The notes under the pieces are model-generated. The model did not search any database. It saw nothing but the letters and a program-made list of their open reading frames with translations, and had not been told where the DNA came from. 64,000 nucleotides of DNA from Siphlonurus alternatus (lineage: Eukaryota > Arthropoda > Insecta > Ephemeroptera > Siphlonuridae): contig OX463781.1 in assembly GCA_949825025.1 (NCBI GenBank), positions 39,693,150 to 39,757,149 of the forward strand. The letters are read 5' to 3'. The position numbers and the translations under genes were made by a program. Below are positions 21,713 to 33,929 of this stretch, in pieces (within the stretch, counting starts at the first letter, position 1; the number at the start of each line of letters is the position of its first letter).

Positions 21713-22110
21713 TTTTTTTTTTTTTACAAGGATACACCCCTAAGAGCTTACAGCTCGCGGCGGGGTACTGGGTAGGGATAAGGTAGGGAACGGATAGTGG
21801 CCACGGCCTGCATACTTACGCGTCCCAGCATTCGCTGAGGTGAGACTGAGGGAACCGTGGAAAACCTCAGTCAGGACGGACACCTCTACTTTTTCTCAAT
21901 GGACCAAAGCGATGTCCAAAGCCTGTGGGGAACCACACACAAGTGCATCACTGCACTGGGTGGAAAGCGAGACGAATTTACCCCAGGGAGGGAGCAGCGT
22001 ATTTTTTACTTGAAACGGTCACCCATCTAAGTACTAACCACGCTCGACGTACCCTGACTTCGGTCATCTAACAAGAACCGGTCAATGCACTGCGCCACGC
22101 TCGACCTCAG
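21713..22110 (-). mobile_element. 5S-rRNA-derived SINE, full-length copy
   Basis: On the minus strand it starts GGTCGAGCGTGGCGCAGTG. It then follows 5S rRNA order (GATGACCGAAGTCA, GTTAGTACTTAGATGGGTGA) at about 22,015-22,105, the internal RNA polymerase III promoter region. A ~280-bp body follows, with a poly-A tail (poly-T at 21,715-21,725 on plus). 5S-derived SINEs form the SINE3 class. It matches 32,459-32,935; a tail-only copy is at 49,178-49,236. Confidence 0.8.
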
Positions 22111-22114
22111 TGTT

Positions 22115-23564
22115 GCATATTATAAATATAATTCAATGGGTGTCTATTTTGTGTGATGAGCTTATTCAATGGTACATATATATATATGAGACCGTCAGCT
22201 TCAAAACCGCCTCTTTGACTTTTCGATCAGAGCTATATATTTCTTATAACAACACCTAAGGTAGACTTTATCAGAAAATAAGAGCCGATCTTGAAGCTGG
22301 CAGTCTCATGTACTTGCAATGAAGATACATAATCCAGAGATAAATAAAGTTAGTTTTGAATTGAACTTGGCAAAAAATGAAGAAACTGTGACAATAGGGA
22401 CAATGTTAAGATAAACGAAAGCAATAAGAGCTCATGAAGAAACCCATATAACTCCCATTGCCAGCTATATAACAGTATTTTTTGCAACAAAAAATACAAT
22501 TTGAATCATTAATAATATGGTAATTAAAAAAGGAAAGAGACAAAATATTAATAAATTTCAATTTATTTAATTCGTTATCAATATCAAAATAAGGTTTTCA
22601 CATCACTATATATTACTTATCCAATTCGCAATATTCATCAACAACCAATTTTCTGAAATATTAGGTATATACACACTTGGATGTGAGAGATTATATTATA
22701 TAAAAAAAAAAATCTCAATTATTATTCAGATTTTACAGCAACTTTTATCATATAACTTTATTTCAGCAGCAAAATCTCTTGAAATCTAGCCCTGGTTTTG
22801 TGAAATAATTATTATTTTACATGAAAACAACCCTAATTATATTGAAAATATTCTAGCAATGTACAGCAAATTCAATTAACCAATTACAGTCATACATACG
22901 CAAAATGAAATAAAGTATAATTGAATACACGATTGTAAATCAAAATATCTATTTAAGTTGTAGAAAATAAAAACAGAAATCACAATACTTAACAAAAATG
23001 CACTTGAAATGTAGATAGTTATTAGTGAGTAAATAATCCTAAAGTTGATTACTTTTAAATTTTGATGGAATTAACAAAATTTATCTGTTATTAGTTGCTA
23101 TCACATAAAACCTAAGATGCAAGCTGAATGAAAATAATTAATTTAGCACTTTATTTATTTTTTCTTCTTGACATTCTTGACATTCAGCAAAAAAATAGCC
23201 GAATAATGAAATAGGGTGTAGTTACTACATCAACAAATAAACATTTTTTTTTCTGTGCAACAGAATGATTTGAGTAATTTGAAATTGCTGCACAGACAAG
23301 ATAAATACTTCTTGTGACTTCAAAATCAGGACTTCAATATCTTTGCTGCAAACGGTCACAGCAGTACGAAATATTATAAATGGATAGGTATTTTAATCTA
23401 GCAGTGATTAATTAGGCAAATTTTTGTAATCTACTTCAGCATGACCATATTTAGTAATTAAAAATTACACAGTATGGACACAAAACAAGTTTTATCAGGA
23501 AAATCTATTACAATGTTCCTCTTGGGAATCCACCATGAAAATAAAAATCAAAGGAAAATATATA

Positions 23565-23653
<89 letters not shown>

Positions 23654-24465
23654 CTTTTTAATTCAAAATAGGAAAATACTAATTTTAGATTAGGTCTAAG
23701 GTTTTAAAACAAGATGACAGTCACATGACAAGAGTCTGATACAAATTAACTAGGACAACCCCTCATAAGAATTGCACTGTTTTGCCAGATAAGCTGTCAT
23801 GTGTATCGGTACTATAAATTAAATATCAACCTGTAAAAAAATAAGCACAGCACTCTGAAAAAAAAACAAAACGTTGTTGCTGCCAATGAAATAATTTTGA
23901 TTTGAAGATTAACAAAAAGTTTTACTTGAGTTTGAAAAAGACACTATTTAAACAATAATTACAGAATACTCTTATCCATTAAATTTATCAAGACATTCAT
24001 AACACAAACACCCTTTTCATTGTTCATTGCAATTCTTTAACACCAAATTATTATTAGTCTTCTGTACTGGCACATTTAAGTAACAAGAAATAATTCATAG
24101 ATTAAACTGCTACCATGAAAAATTGACAAGTTAATTATCAAATTATTTAAAACATGGTACATATTTTTGTGCGTTTTTTTTTTTTTTTTTTAAGTTACAT
24201 TATTGATTCAACAAAAAATTTAACTTTTGAACAAATAAGTATGGAAAATTGTGTTAAAAAAGTAGAGTGATTTGCACTAATGATAATCAAGTAGTTTACA
24301 ACTAGTGAGAACAATGGACAATTTTATATTCCCACCCACTGCACACTGTCCGTTATATTTAACTTGGTTTTCGTTGTGTCTATAATGTTCTCAAGTCATT
24401 AGTTGACAGTTTGTAACGCAGGGCTGAACATGAACAGAAGAATATTCTAGACGAAAACAAAGTTA
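22115..24465. other. AT-rich intergenic DNA between WDR33 and ASF1
   Basis: No gene recognised. It probably includes the ASF1 3'UTR or terminator at its upper end, but I cannot place the poly(A) site. Confidence 0.4.
23571..23651. repeat. (TA)n microsatellite
   Basis: About 80 bp of uninterrupted TA dinucleotide. Confidence 0.95.
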
Positions 24466-24469
24466 AATA

Positions 24470-24862
24470 GTAAGGAAGAGGTAACGCCGAACAGCTGTTT
24501 GTCGTACTTCCTTTTGATTAACATGTAAACCTTAGCAAATTCACAAAAATTCTGACATTTTTTTGAGAGACGGATAATAGTGCTTAAAAGCAATAGAAAA
24601 AATTTCAAAACAATTTAACGAGCCGATTTTTTTTAATTAATTTTTTTAATTTTCAGCATAGGGCTTTCCCATGGAGAGACAAACTAAGAATTTAATTTTA
24701 AAAAATTGGCTCGTTAAATTGTTTTGAAACTTTTTCTATGGCTTTTAGGCACTAATATCCGTCTCTCAAAAAAATTTCAGAATTTTTGTGAATTTGCTAA
24801 GCTTTACATGTTAATCAAAGGGGAGTATGTCGAACAGCTGTTTGGCGTTATCTCTACCTTAC
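24470..24862. mobile_element. 'AACAGCTG/TTAACATGTAAACC' foldback MITE, copy 1
   Basis: Inverted arms of about 190 bp, outer motif TAAGGAAGAGGTAACGCC and near complement, inner motif AATTTAACGAGCCGATTTTT and near complement. Same family as 63,366-63,757. Confidence 0.7.
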
Positions 24863-24872
24863 GAGCAGTGTA

Positions 24873-25073
24873 GTACACTTGAGGCCAAGCTAAGTTTCCC
24901 ATCAAACGATGCCGCGAGCCAATGAAAAAGTGCGACGTTGCCATTTTGGTGGCACACCTGCAGCTGAACAATAGCGGCACTGAACTATGCGGCAACATTG
25001 CTTGATTTTACGCTACTTCATAGGCTGGCGGCACTCATGTTTGATGGGAGGTTTAGCTTGGTCTTTAGTGTAC
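24873..25073. mobile_element. GTACACT-ended MITE, copy 2
   Basis: Close relative of 12,765-12,980. It ends about 70 bp downstream of the ASF1 stop codon, so it probably lies in the ASF1 3'UTR. Confidence 0.7.
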
Positions 25074-25145
25074 ATATTTAATTTGGAGCAGCATAAATGT
25101 ACCAGTATGTGATTTACTTCACTAAAATGTTATTGGCAGACAAGT

Positions 25146-25349
25146 TCACATCACTTCCATGGCATTCTGATTGCTTTGCGAGGAGTTGTCATTGTCACTG
25201 CACAATGCTTGCTGCAGTCCGGAGTAATTCTCCACATTGGAGGGGCCGGCGCCACTTGACTCCATCTCCTCGTTGGTTGTCCCCACGCCCTCCCAGTCAA
25301 TCTTGAAGCGGGTAACTCGAGGAGCACTTGCTAAGATGTGACGACTCAC
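25146..25349 (-). CDS. ASF1: ASF1 last exon (residues 135-201)
   Basis: VSRHILASAPRVTRFKIDWE completes the core. A variable Ser/Asn/Gln/Glu-rich tail then ends at the stop (25,146-25,148). Acceptor TTGCAG|GTGAGTC. Confidence 0.93.
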   Translation of the reverse strand: MSRHILASAPRVTRFKIDWEGVGTTNEEMESSGAGPSNVENYSGLQQALCSDNDNSSQSNQNAMEVM

Positions 25350-28300
25350 CTGCAATCATTTGTACATTTTAGTCTACCTTTTTTTCTTAATGACTTTCCC
25401 GTATATCAGCTCCATAGATGGATAGGGATAGTTGTGTGTTAATTTATTTTTTTTTACAGCAATATAAATTATATAATCATTCTTTTCTAAACTGTACATT
25501 ACTGATATGTAGCTACAAATCACCTACAAGCAAAGGATCACCAAAATTTTATCAATACTCTTCTTCTTTTCTTATGCCCATGTATTGGTTATTAAACCAT
25601 TCTACTTTTAGTAGGCCAGTAGAGAAAGGATTCTTTCTCTTCTCTCTTCATGTTGCCAGGCAATGAGTCAAGTTCCGTAGTTAATAAAGAGCATCTAAAT
25701 AGATGCCCTCTGTCTTGAGGCTCATTGTTACATAATTTACAAATGTCACTATCTTGGATTTTAAATTTCTTCTGATAGTAATGGCCTGTATCTAGTCTAA
25801 ATTTAGCAGTGAGTCTATTATAATTATATGTGTGAGTTCTGGCTGATTTAAATATGAGAACTCCCTATGCTTTAGTACCAAAAATTTTCCATCTACTGTC
25901 TATTGCACAAATGGGAAAACTTTGAGAGTTAACACTAAAAAAACATGAAAAGCATCTAGTTAAAGTTCTTTATAATACAATAATGGAGACATACCTTGTC
26001 AAACTGGGGCTCTGGAGGTGGGTTTTCTCTGAGCTCAGGTTCAGTGTACTCATTGTTAATGAAGTAGCCGACTCTGACGAACTCCTGGCTTCGGTAGCTG
26101 CACGTGAGAAGGACCACCGTGACTCCCAGGGCGTCGGCAACAGGAATACGAGCAACGTCAGGGCATACCGCCTGCAAGAGACCAAAGTCAGTACCAAATG
26201 TAAGGGAACAGGATGAACACTTCACTACAAAACCGTGGGAACCAGCATTTGATCAGCATATTCACCTTTTACACAAGTAAACACTGCCCTACAAAAATTT
26301 GCCAGTGTTATTAGATAATGTAAAATAAAGAGGAAGACTACTTTCAATTAATTTTGATTATCAGTTGATAAAAATATTTTAAGTGACCCATTTCTGCCAC
26401 CTTTATATGGCTTGACAGTTGACAGACAGATAGCGTTGAGCACAATTCATTGGCGAGAGGGTACTTTAGCCCACTGGTACTGGGTACTGTATGCTGTGTA
26501 TGTCATAAGGTACATGGTATTGGTTAAATGTCTGATCAACCCAGCCAGTGGACTACTTCCTAGTGAACTGAAATGTTGTATCTCCGCTATAATGTGCTCA
26601 CTGTTATCTACAAAACCATAGCAAGCTGACAGACACTGTGTTTGATTAATAGAGGCTTCAAGTCAGCTGATTTTTCGGTGATCCCACCCGCTATACCAAA
26701 CCTATGTAAAAAAAAAAACGTGAATTCGTTTTTTCACCAAGAATAAGATTTTTCAGGGATAAAGTTGTTATTCTTGGAGATTTTAATATAGACACAAGCT
26801 GTACCAATAATAGAAATACCAAAGAACTGCAATTTATTTTAACTAGTTACAATCTTGATATAAAAATTAACTCAGCAACAAGAATAAACACATTTTCTAA
26901 CAGGGAGTCAATTATTGATAATGTCTTTACTAACCTTAGAAAAGAAGATATAGAAGTCACTGTACTAAAGACTCTTTTTTCTGACCACTATGCCCAGAAA
27001 GTTGTGATTAAGCAAATTGTCCCTCCAGTAAATTTTATTATAGCAGAAAAAAGATTTTTTACTGAAACTAAAATGAACCAATTCAAATTTTTCTTGTCTA
27101 CAATAGACTGGCCATCAGCTGTGTATGACAAAAACTCTGAGGATATGTTTAATAATTTTTATAGACTTTTTAAATATGGGTTTAATTTATTTTTTCCTTT
27201 ACAAAAAAAAAAAATCAAATAAGAAAAATAGTACTCCTTGGTTTACTCCTAAACTAAGGGCAAAGAAAAAACTTGTACATAAACTTTATAAAAACAGGAA
27301 GACTGACAATGGTCTATTTAAAAGGACAAAAAAACAATATAACAAAGATTTAGTTGCAGAAAAGCAAAATTATTTATATAATCAAGTTTCTCAGTCAACC
27401 AATATCTCAAAAACTGTTTGGGAAGTTGTGCAAGGTGAAACAGGTAAAAAGAGAGGATGTAAAAATAAATTTAAAAAAATTATTTTATCATGTCCTGTGA
27501 CAGGCACTAAAATTACAGATCCTCAACAAATTGCTAATCAACTAAATGATTATTATATTAATTCAGTTAAGGATTTAGTATTTAATAATTCTGTTACTGA
27601 AACTAAAATATATGGTACTAAAACCATAGATTCAATTGCATTTTTCACACTCAGTAAAATTGATATGTTGAAATATATAAAAAAGCTAAAAAATAAATAT
27701 TCTTGTGGCATGGATGACATCCCTGATGCTGTAGTTAAATATGTAGCAGAGGAAATTTGTGAACCTCTGAGTGTAATAATTTCATGTCTCATTATTGACG
27801 GTATTTTTCCTAGTGTATTAAAAACAGCAAAGATAACACCGTATCCGAAGTTACTGTTATCATTCTTAGAATCACATTATAGACCGTTAGCACAATTATC
27901 TGTATTTTCTAAACTCATTGAATTTGCTGCTAAAGATATGGTGCAGAACTTCTGCACTGCTAAAAACATTTTTTCTCCCTGTCAACATGGATTTACAAAA
28001 TTATGTTCTACAACAACAGCAGTGACTGAGCTAGTAAATGAAGTTAACAAGCAGCATGAACTAAAAAATTATTTACTTGCTGTGTTTGTTGATTTAAAAA
28101 AAGCATTTGATGTTGTTGATCATAAATTATTATTTGCAAAACTTGAGTTTAATGGTATACGAGGAAACTGTCTATCTTTTTTTGAGTCGTATCTAAGCCA
28201 AAGAACACAATATGTTTTTGTAAGTGATACTAATGATAAAGGTGAGCAAAAATCATTTAAATCAGAAAAATTAAACTGTAATCATGGAGTTCCACAAGGT

Positions 28301-30471
28301 TCTGTACTTGGGCCTTTACTTTTTGTTCTATTTATTAATGATTTAGAAATAGCTCTCAAAGGTGTCTGCAGACTTATTCTGTATGCAGATGATATTGTAT
28401 TGCTTATTATTGGCAAGAATCTTGAGGAACTTATAAAAAATCAGGCTTTTGCTATGAAAATTCTCGAAGAGTATCTCAACAATAACCATCTTGTAATAAA
28501 TCATTTAAAAACTAATTATATGCTGTTCAATAGATCTGTTAATACTAAGACACAATTTGAATCATTGACAAATATCAAACTGGTCTCAAACTGTAAATAT
28601 CTTGGAATAATAATTGATGACAAATTGTCCTGGCAAACACATATTGCTGACCTAAATAAGAAACTGGCCAAAACTAATTTTGCAATGAATCAATTACGAA
28701 AAGTGTGTAATTTAGAAACGTTAAAAAAAGTATACTGTGGCTATGTGTATTCTATTATTACCTATGGAGTTCTATTGTGGGGTTCATCTGCCCATGCTGA
28801 CAGTGTTTTTGTTTGCCAAAAAAAAATTATTAGAAGTATGATTCAAGCAAAAGCCAGACAAAGTTGAAAAAAAATATGGGAGCAACTTAATATATTGAAT
28901 TTTCCAAGTATTTGTATTTTTTTTATGATAATGTATGTTAAAAGAAACTATTCTATGTTTGAAATTAATAGAAATATTACTGGACATAATACTAGGCAGT
29001 CAAACCTAATCCATAAAAAATATGGAGCTTACGAGCAAACTAAAAGAGATCATTTCCTTCTGAGCTCGTTATTGTATAATAAACTTCCTGATTTTTTAAA
29101 ACAAATTGAAAGTATATCAATTTTTAAGACACAATTGTTTACTTATCTTATTAAAAAGAATTGTTATTCTATTCACAAGAAAAATATTAATAATGAACGT
29201 GTCAATTCTTATTTCTTATAATCTTTGTTTTATATATATTGGAATTATTTGTATATTATAAATTGTATGTATGTATTGTTTTACTAATTTTTTTTTGTGT
29301 TTTCAGATATTAAATAACTGTATAATGTAGTCACAATGTACCAACTGGTATTTAATGTGAATAAATAAATAAATAAATAATAAATAATTCCTTTACGGAA
29401 CTTTGGTCCAAACTGAAAAATAAAGTAGATAATTAAAGATTTAGATTTTTTACTTGATTTATAACCGAGAAAAGTTAAAAAAACACTTTGCTTCATTTTC
29501 AAGTGCAAGATGGACCTTAGCGACAAACAGTTGCACAGCGAAAGCGCATCACTTGAAGCCTCCATTACTTGGAAGAGTTTTATCAAGTGATAGTCACGAT
29601 TAATGATTTAAATCCCAAATTAAATATATGTAAATGTTTATAAAGCTTAAGGTACACGAAGAGGTTACCTGGAAGACAAACATGTGGCGTCCCTCAGGCA
29701 CGGGTCCAACAAAGATGGTGTCCAGGACTTGGTCGTGTTCCTCATCTTCGGCAGAGCCCACGTACACAACCCGCCACTCGAGATCTGAACAGAGGGGAAC
29801 CAATCAACAACAGTCGTAGCCACAGTAGCCTGTGAGCCACACTGAAATACAGTATGTACACTCCTTGGCTCTGGAAAGTTCTCTACTGTAGTCATATTAA
29901 TCACCATGCCATTTTTTATACATAATACTTGCAGAGCATGGTGATTAACATGGCTGCAGATGAGAACTTTTCAGAGGCGAGAAGTGTACAGTCACAGTCA
30001 AAATAAGTGAGACATAGTGTACAAGTTGCATCAATGTAGCTGTGTCCTGTGTCCCACTCTTAGTGAATACATAACAACAAGTACAATTTAATGGAATACT
30101 GTAATGAGTATCTTGCATACAGTTGCTGGGTTAAAATTATGTCATACTTGATGTTTCATTTTTCTCAGTTGATGGTAATGACACATACGTTTTGCATGTC
30201 AAAAAAATGGGGTAGGGCGCATCATATGCGCCCTTCTTATATAGCGGCCATCTTGGAGGGGAGGGGAAAGCTCATTTAGGGACCCTAAGTAGACGAGAAA
30301 TAGTATTGGGATGCCACCTTTAATTTTCTTGTACAGTAGTAAGAAGGGAATAATCTCGTTACCTTCATTCAGTTCTTCGATGCACTCGAACGTAACTTCA
30401 AACTGAAAGGGATTGAGAAAAGGAGCTGGGTTGTCGAGAACAACTACATTTGTCAGCTGGACTTTGGCCAT
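25146..30471 (-). CDS. ASF1: ASF1 histone H3-H4 chaperone, complete four-exon coding region
   Basis: ASF1 binds the H3-H4 heterodimer in cytoplasm and nucleus and hands it to CAF-1 or HIRA during nucleosome assembly. Four exons (30,363-30,471; 29,669-29,784; 25,995-26,171; 25,146-25,349) join in frame to 606 nt, 201 aa plus stop (human ASF1A has 204). Residues 1-155 form the conserved immunoglobulin-like core, nearly colinear with human: MAKVQLTNVVVLDNPAPFLN, SAEDEEHDQVLDTIFVGPVP, GRHMFVFQ, GVTVVLLTCSYRSQEFVRVG, YTEPELRENPP, RVTRFKIDWE. The TCSYRSQEFVRVGY strand contributes to the H3-binding face in known structures. The tail (about 157-201) is polar and unconserved, ending QNAMEVM. No paralogue is visible in the window. 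Confidence 0.96.
25560..25850 (-). pseudogene. Retrotransposon 3' coding fragment, copy 2
   Basis: Readable on the minus strand as [17 protein letters not shown], then KIQDSDICKLCNNEPQDRGH and LFRCSLL: a C-x2-C-x8-H-x3-C motif typical of the RNase H-proximal end of non-LTR polyproteins. Homologous to 4,290-4,575. Lies in ASF1 intron 3. Confidence 0.6.
25995..26171 (-). CDS. ASF1: ASF1 exon 3 (residues 76-134)
   Basis: AVCPDVARIPVADALGVTVV through RENPPPEPQFDK, the heart of the H3-binding sheet. Acceptor TTGCAG|GCGGTATG; donor GACAAG|GTATGTC. The intron before it carries the nested retrotransposon. Confidence 0.95.
26648..29566. mobile_element. AATAGAGG-ended MITE split by a retrotransposon
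   Basis: Left part 26,648-26,718 starts AATAGAGGCTTCAAGTCAG. Right part (about 29,389-29,566) ends CACTTGAAGCCTCCATT. Put together they match the uninterrupted copy at 15,119-15,392. The retrotransposon lies between the two halves. Confidence 0.7.
26719..29388 (+). mobile_element. 5'-truncated non-LTR retrotransposon (Jockey/CR1-like), inactivated
   Basis: The coding strand is opposite to ASF1. Order: C-terminal part of an apurinic-type endonuclease (VVILGDFNID at 26,764; SDHY at about 26,980), then reverse transcriptase with FVDLKKAFDVVDHKL, HGVPQGSVLGPLLF and the catalytic YADD (about 28,381-28,392), thumb motifs (LGIIIDDKLSW), and a C-terminal part to 29,221. Breaks: the N-terminal endonuclease and any first frame are missing; the frame changes at an A-run near 27,200-27,212; an in-frame TGA sits at 28,865-28,867, after which the same frame resumes. 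The 3' end is a (TAAA)n-type tail at about 29,360-29,388. Family placement is by motif style, not search. Confidence 0.85.
29669..29784 (-). CDS. ASF1: ASF1 exon 2 (residues 37-75)
   Basis: DLEWRVVYVGSAEDEEHDQV to PEGRHMFVFQ. Acceptor GTTCAG|ATCTCG; donor TTCCAG|GTAACC. Confidence 0.95.
30363..30471 (-). CDS. ASF1: ASF1 exon with start codon (residues 1-37)
   Basis: Starts MAKVQLTNVVVLDN and ends EELNE at donor AATGAAG|GTAACG. Directly upstream of the ATG is a plausible acceptor (GTTCACAG|AAAATTAGC), so a separate 5'UTR exon may exist. Confidence 0.95.
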
Positions 30472-30864
30472 TGTTAGCTAATTTTCTGTGAACACAAAAG
30501 TAAACAAAATTATTAGCATACAAAGCAAATACGTACATACCATAATCAACAACATGAGCTATGCAATGTAAATATTACAAATGGATGCCTTCATGTTACC
30601 AAATACAGAAGTATACTAATATATAGAATGTTTTTTAAATTAACATAGACTCTTATCGCCAATTACAAAAAAGTCTGCAATATTTAATTTGAAGTAGCTC
30701 TGCATATTATAAATCTAGCCTGTGAGAGACTATCTGATTTATTTGACTAAAGTACTCCTCTTTTAGACAAATCTACTCACTCAGCTTACTCTACATCTCC
30801 ACTCGTCAACTCTAGCTCTAATGGGGGCAATAGTATATATGGGGGTACCGTCAGAGAGATTATA

Positions 30865-32360
30865 CCATGATGTAAAAAGAAAGGTGGCCAAACAAGCCTT
30901 AATTAACATGCAATTAAAGTGAGATAATAATGTTAATAAGTTCCCACTAAAATACCACTGGCGCCAACTATCGGCAACTGCCGCAAAAAATCCTTTCGCG
31001 AGTAACTCGCGAGTTTGTTAACAACATTACCTCCTCATCGCGAGCTCAATTAACATTTCATATTACTACGAAATAACTATTTAAGACATAAAAAAATAAA
31101 TAAAACGTTCAATTTCCTTATAAAATTTTATTTTCCTTCAATACAATGTGTATAAATACACGTACGTATTTAAGCACCTAGCAACACGAAAAAAGTACAT
31201 TACCCAACGTTGCTTTTCATTCGGAAGAACACTTTTATTTCATTTATTGCAAATAAATCACGCTTTTCACACACATTATAAACACTCTGCACAAATCTAA
31301 ATATATTTAGGATACACCTCCTTTGCTACAGAAGGCTCTATCTCATTTTGTTTCACACGAAAATAATGTAAATGAAAATCATCACATACGGCGAGTGACT
31401 TGGCGGCAAGCAGCTGGTTGTGACCACTGAGATAGGATAAGTAGAAGGATGGGTACTCTACACAATGGGATTCCACAATATCAGCTGATTAATATAAAGG
31501 CATCAGAAACTTACGAAGTCGAAGTAGAACTTAATAAATTTAAGGGCCTAATTATGCATTTTCCTTCCATATTAGAATATTATTGTAAAAAAAATTCAAT
31601 AATAAAAATAATAAAATAAATATGATTGTGCTTCCTACATTTCTTGTCGACTTTTGAAAGAGTAATAAAGAGAAATGGTTTGACTTACACCGTCTTTATT
31701 AAATTTGGCACCTGGCAAATTTGTGGTGGGACTATGGTGGGAGGCATCAGGATTGTCATAGTTTTTTTTTCCTGCTAAGTAATACCCATCCTTCTACTTA
31801 TCCTATCCCCGTGGTCCAACCAGCTGCTTGCCGCCAAGTCACTCGCCGTATGTGATGATTTTCATTTACATTATTTTCGTGTGAAACAAAATGAGATAGA
31901 GCCTTCTGTAGCAAAGGAGGTGTATCCTAAATATATTTAGATTTGTGCAGAGTGTTTATAATGTGTGTAAAAAGCGTGATTTATTTGCAATAAATGAAAT
32001 AAAAGTGTTCTTCCGAATGAAAAGCAACGTTGGGTAATGTACTTTTTTCGTGTTGCTAGGTGCTTAAATACGTACGTGTATATATACACATTGTATTGAA
32101 GGAAAATAAAATTTTATAAGGAAATTGAACGTTTTATTTATTTTTTTATGTCTTAAATAGTTATTTCGTAGTAATATGAAATGTTAATTGAGCTCGCGAT
32201 GTAGAGGTAATGTTGTTAACAAACTCGCGAGTTACTCGCGAAAGGATTTCTTGCGGCGGCTACCGATAGTTGGCGCCAGTGGTATTTTAGTGGGAACTTA
32301 TTAACATTATTATCTCACTTTAATTAATTTTCATTGGACACCTTTCTTTTTACATCATGG
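30865..32360. mobile_element. 1.5-kb palindromic foldback element upstream of ASF1
   Basis: Arms 30,865-31,452 and 31,783-32,360 (about 580 bp each) are inverted copies with few differences, around a ~330-bp unique spacer. Termini CCATGATGTAAAAAGAAAGG and complement. I could not find a target duplication. No coding potential. Its proximal end is about 400 bp from the ASF1 start codon. Confidence 0.8.
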
Positions 32361-32458
32361 CTTATACATTAAAGAGAGGCTGAACGCTTATGGGGAAATT
32401 TTGCCACTTTAGGATTCAATGCTCAAGAGTGCAAGGTAGAAAACATACACCACAAAAG

Positions 32459-32935
32459 TGGGTGTGTGGCGTAGTGCGCTTGACCAGGTCTCGTCAGATC
32501 ACCAAAGTCAAGCAACGCCGAGCGTCGTTAGTAGTTGGATGGGTGACCATTTTCAACAGAAAACATGTTTCCCACCTAGGGGTAAACTGTTGCGCTTTTC
32601 AGGGGCGGATCCAGCGCGCGGCTTTGGAGGGGGCGGTGCCCTATCCCGCAATGTTAAATTTGGGGTGGGAGGGTGGGGCGACGGGTGGGGGGTGGTAACA
32701 CCTTCAATGTATTTTGGGACCTTTTGGGAGGGGCGATCGCCCCCATCGCCCCCCCCTTGGATACGCGCCTGGCGCTTTTCCACCATGTAGTATTCCTCGC
32801 TTTGGACCATTGCACTTCCGGTTCATTAACAAAAGCTGTAGCGTCCATCCTGGCTGAGGTTTCCATGTTTCCCTCAGTCGCAAGCAAATGCCGGGATGGA
32901 TTGCAAGGCCGTGGCAGCCCCCGTTCCGGAAGAGC
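32459..32935 (+). mobile_element. 5S-derived SINE interrupted by a hAT MITE
   Basis: The 5S-like head is at about 32,464-32,552 (GATCACCAAAGTCAAGCAAC, TAGTTGGATGGGTGACC). The body then matches the minus-strand SINE at 21,713-22,110 through the GCCGTGGC segment, broken only by the insert at 32,600-32,771. No tail is visible, so it is 3'-truncated. Confidence 0.75.
32600..32771. mobile_element. hAT-type MITE with exact 8-bp target duplication
   Basis: 172 bp, termini CAGGGGCGGATCCAGC and an imperfect complement (CTTGGATACGCGCCTG). Flanked by GCGCTTTT on both sides (32,592-32,599; 32,772-32,779). CAGGG ends with 8-bp duplications define hAT insertions. GC-rich interior, inserted within the SINE. 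Confidence 0.88.
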
Positions 32936-32939
32936 TTGC

Positions 32940-33888
32940 AAAACGCAAAGTTAGGGTTTCGGAAGGTTCGGGGTTTTAAACTTCGTGAGTAATTAGTAAG
33001 TAGAAGTACCCAGTTAGGGTTTGATTAAAAAAAAAATTATTTTTGGTAGATATAGGGGCTGCTTTTAGTGCTTCTACTGATGACAACAAAATGGCACTGA
33101 TCATCCCTTAGTTGACAGAATAGACGAGGTACAGGCAGCGCCTTCACATTTGATTGTCCTCTGAGGAAATTCTCAGTGGTAGAATTTTTATACTTTTCCA
33201 AGCAATTTTAAAATACTACTGTATGGAATGCAGTATGCCTAAAATAAATATACAGTATGACATAACAATGATATGATATACTGTATATGATATATGCATA
33301 CTGTACAGTATGCATATTATTATGCATAATATGATATGCATACAACAGCCTTGGATATGCATACAGTACATATAAGGAACTCCATACAAAAACGCACCCC
33401 CTCCCCATTTTTAAGTGCTGGGTCCTTTACATTTTTCCCTACGAGTCCTTTCTCCTGCAGAGCCCACAAGAATGCACCAACAACTAACAATGCACATTAT
33501 AGGGGCTGCACACTGCACCACATTTTATGCATAACCTAGTTTTGAACTATACGGAAATGAAAGCTTTCCAAACTCTTATAGTAATAAGTTATTTTAGGAT
33601 GTAAGTAATTAGGTTTTAAACAGCAGTATTAAACTTTAATAAGAGATTGTTACAATGCATATCTGGATGAGAAAAACCCAAAATGGCAGCATGTGTTCCT
33701 AATAATCTGCGTTGCAGACGTCAACGAAATTTGTGGACACAGTTTACAGCCCAAATATCGTCTATTTTTGGCATTTTTTACTTTCTATGTATACACTGAT
33801 ACTTACAAAAGTGCAAGAAGAAATTATGTCCCACTTTTAAGCAGTAATTGTTTTAATTTTAACTTATATTCACAGAAAAAAAAATACA
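32940..33888. other. Intergenic DNA, no gene recognised
   Basis: Contains ATGCATA/TACTGTA-rich stretches around 33,220-33,370 that pair with one another in part. No supportable gene. Confidence 0.4.
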
Positions 33889-33929
33889 GAATAAACAGGA
33901 CGTTGCTAGGGACAAGGGAGCCTTGTCCC

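Noticed and set aside
22010..22110. Functional 5S rRNA gene
   Set aside because: Diverged and fused to a SINE body with a poly-A tail; the same chimera is repeated elsewhere.
30856..32369. A 9-bp duplication around the palindrome upstream of ASF1
   Set aside because: Left flank GAGATTATA and right flank CTTATACAT do not match as a direct repeat.
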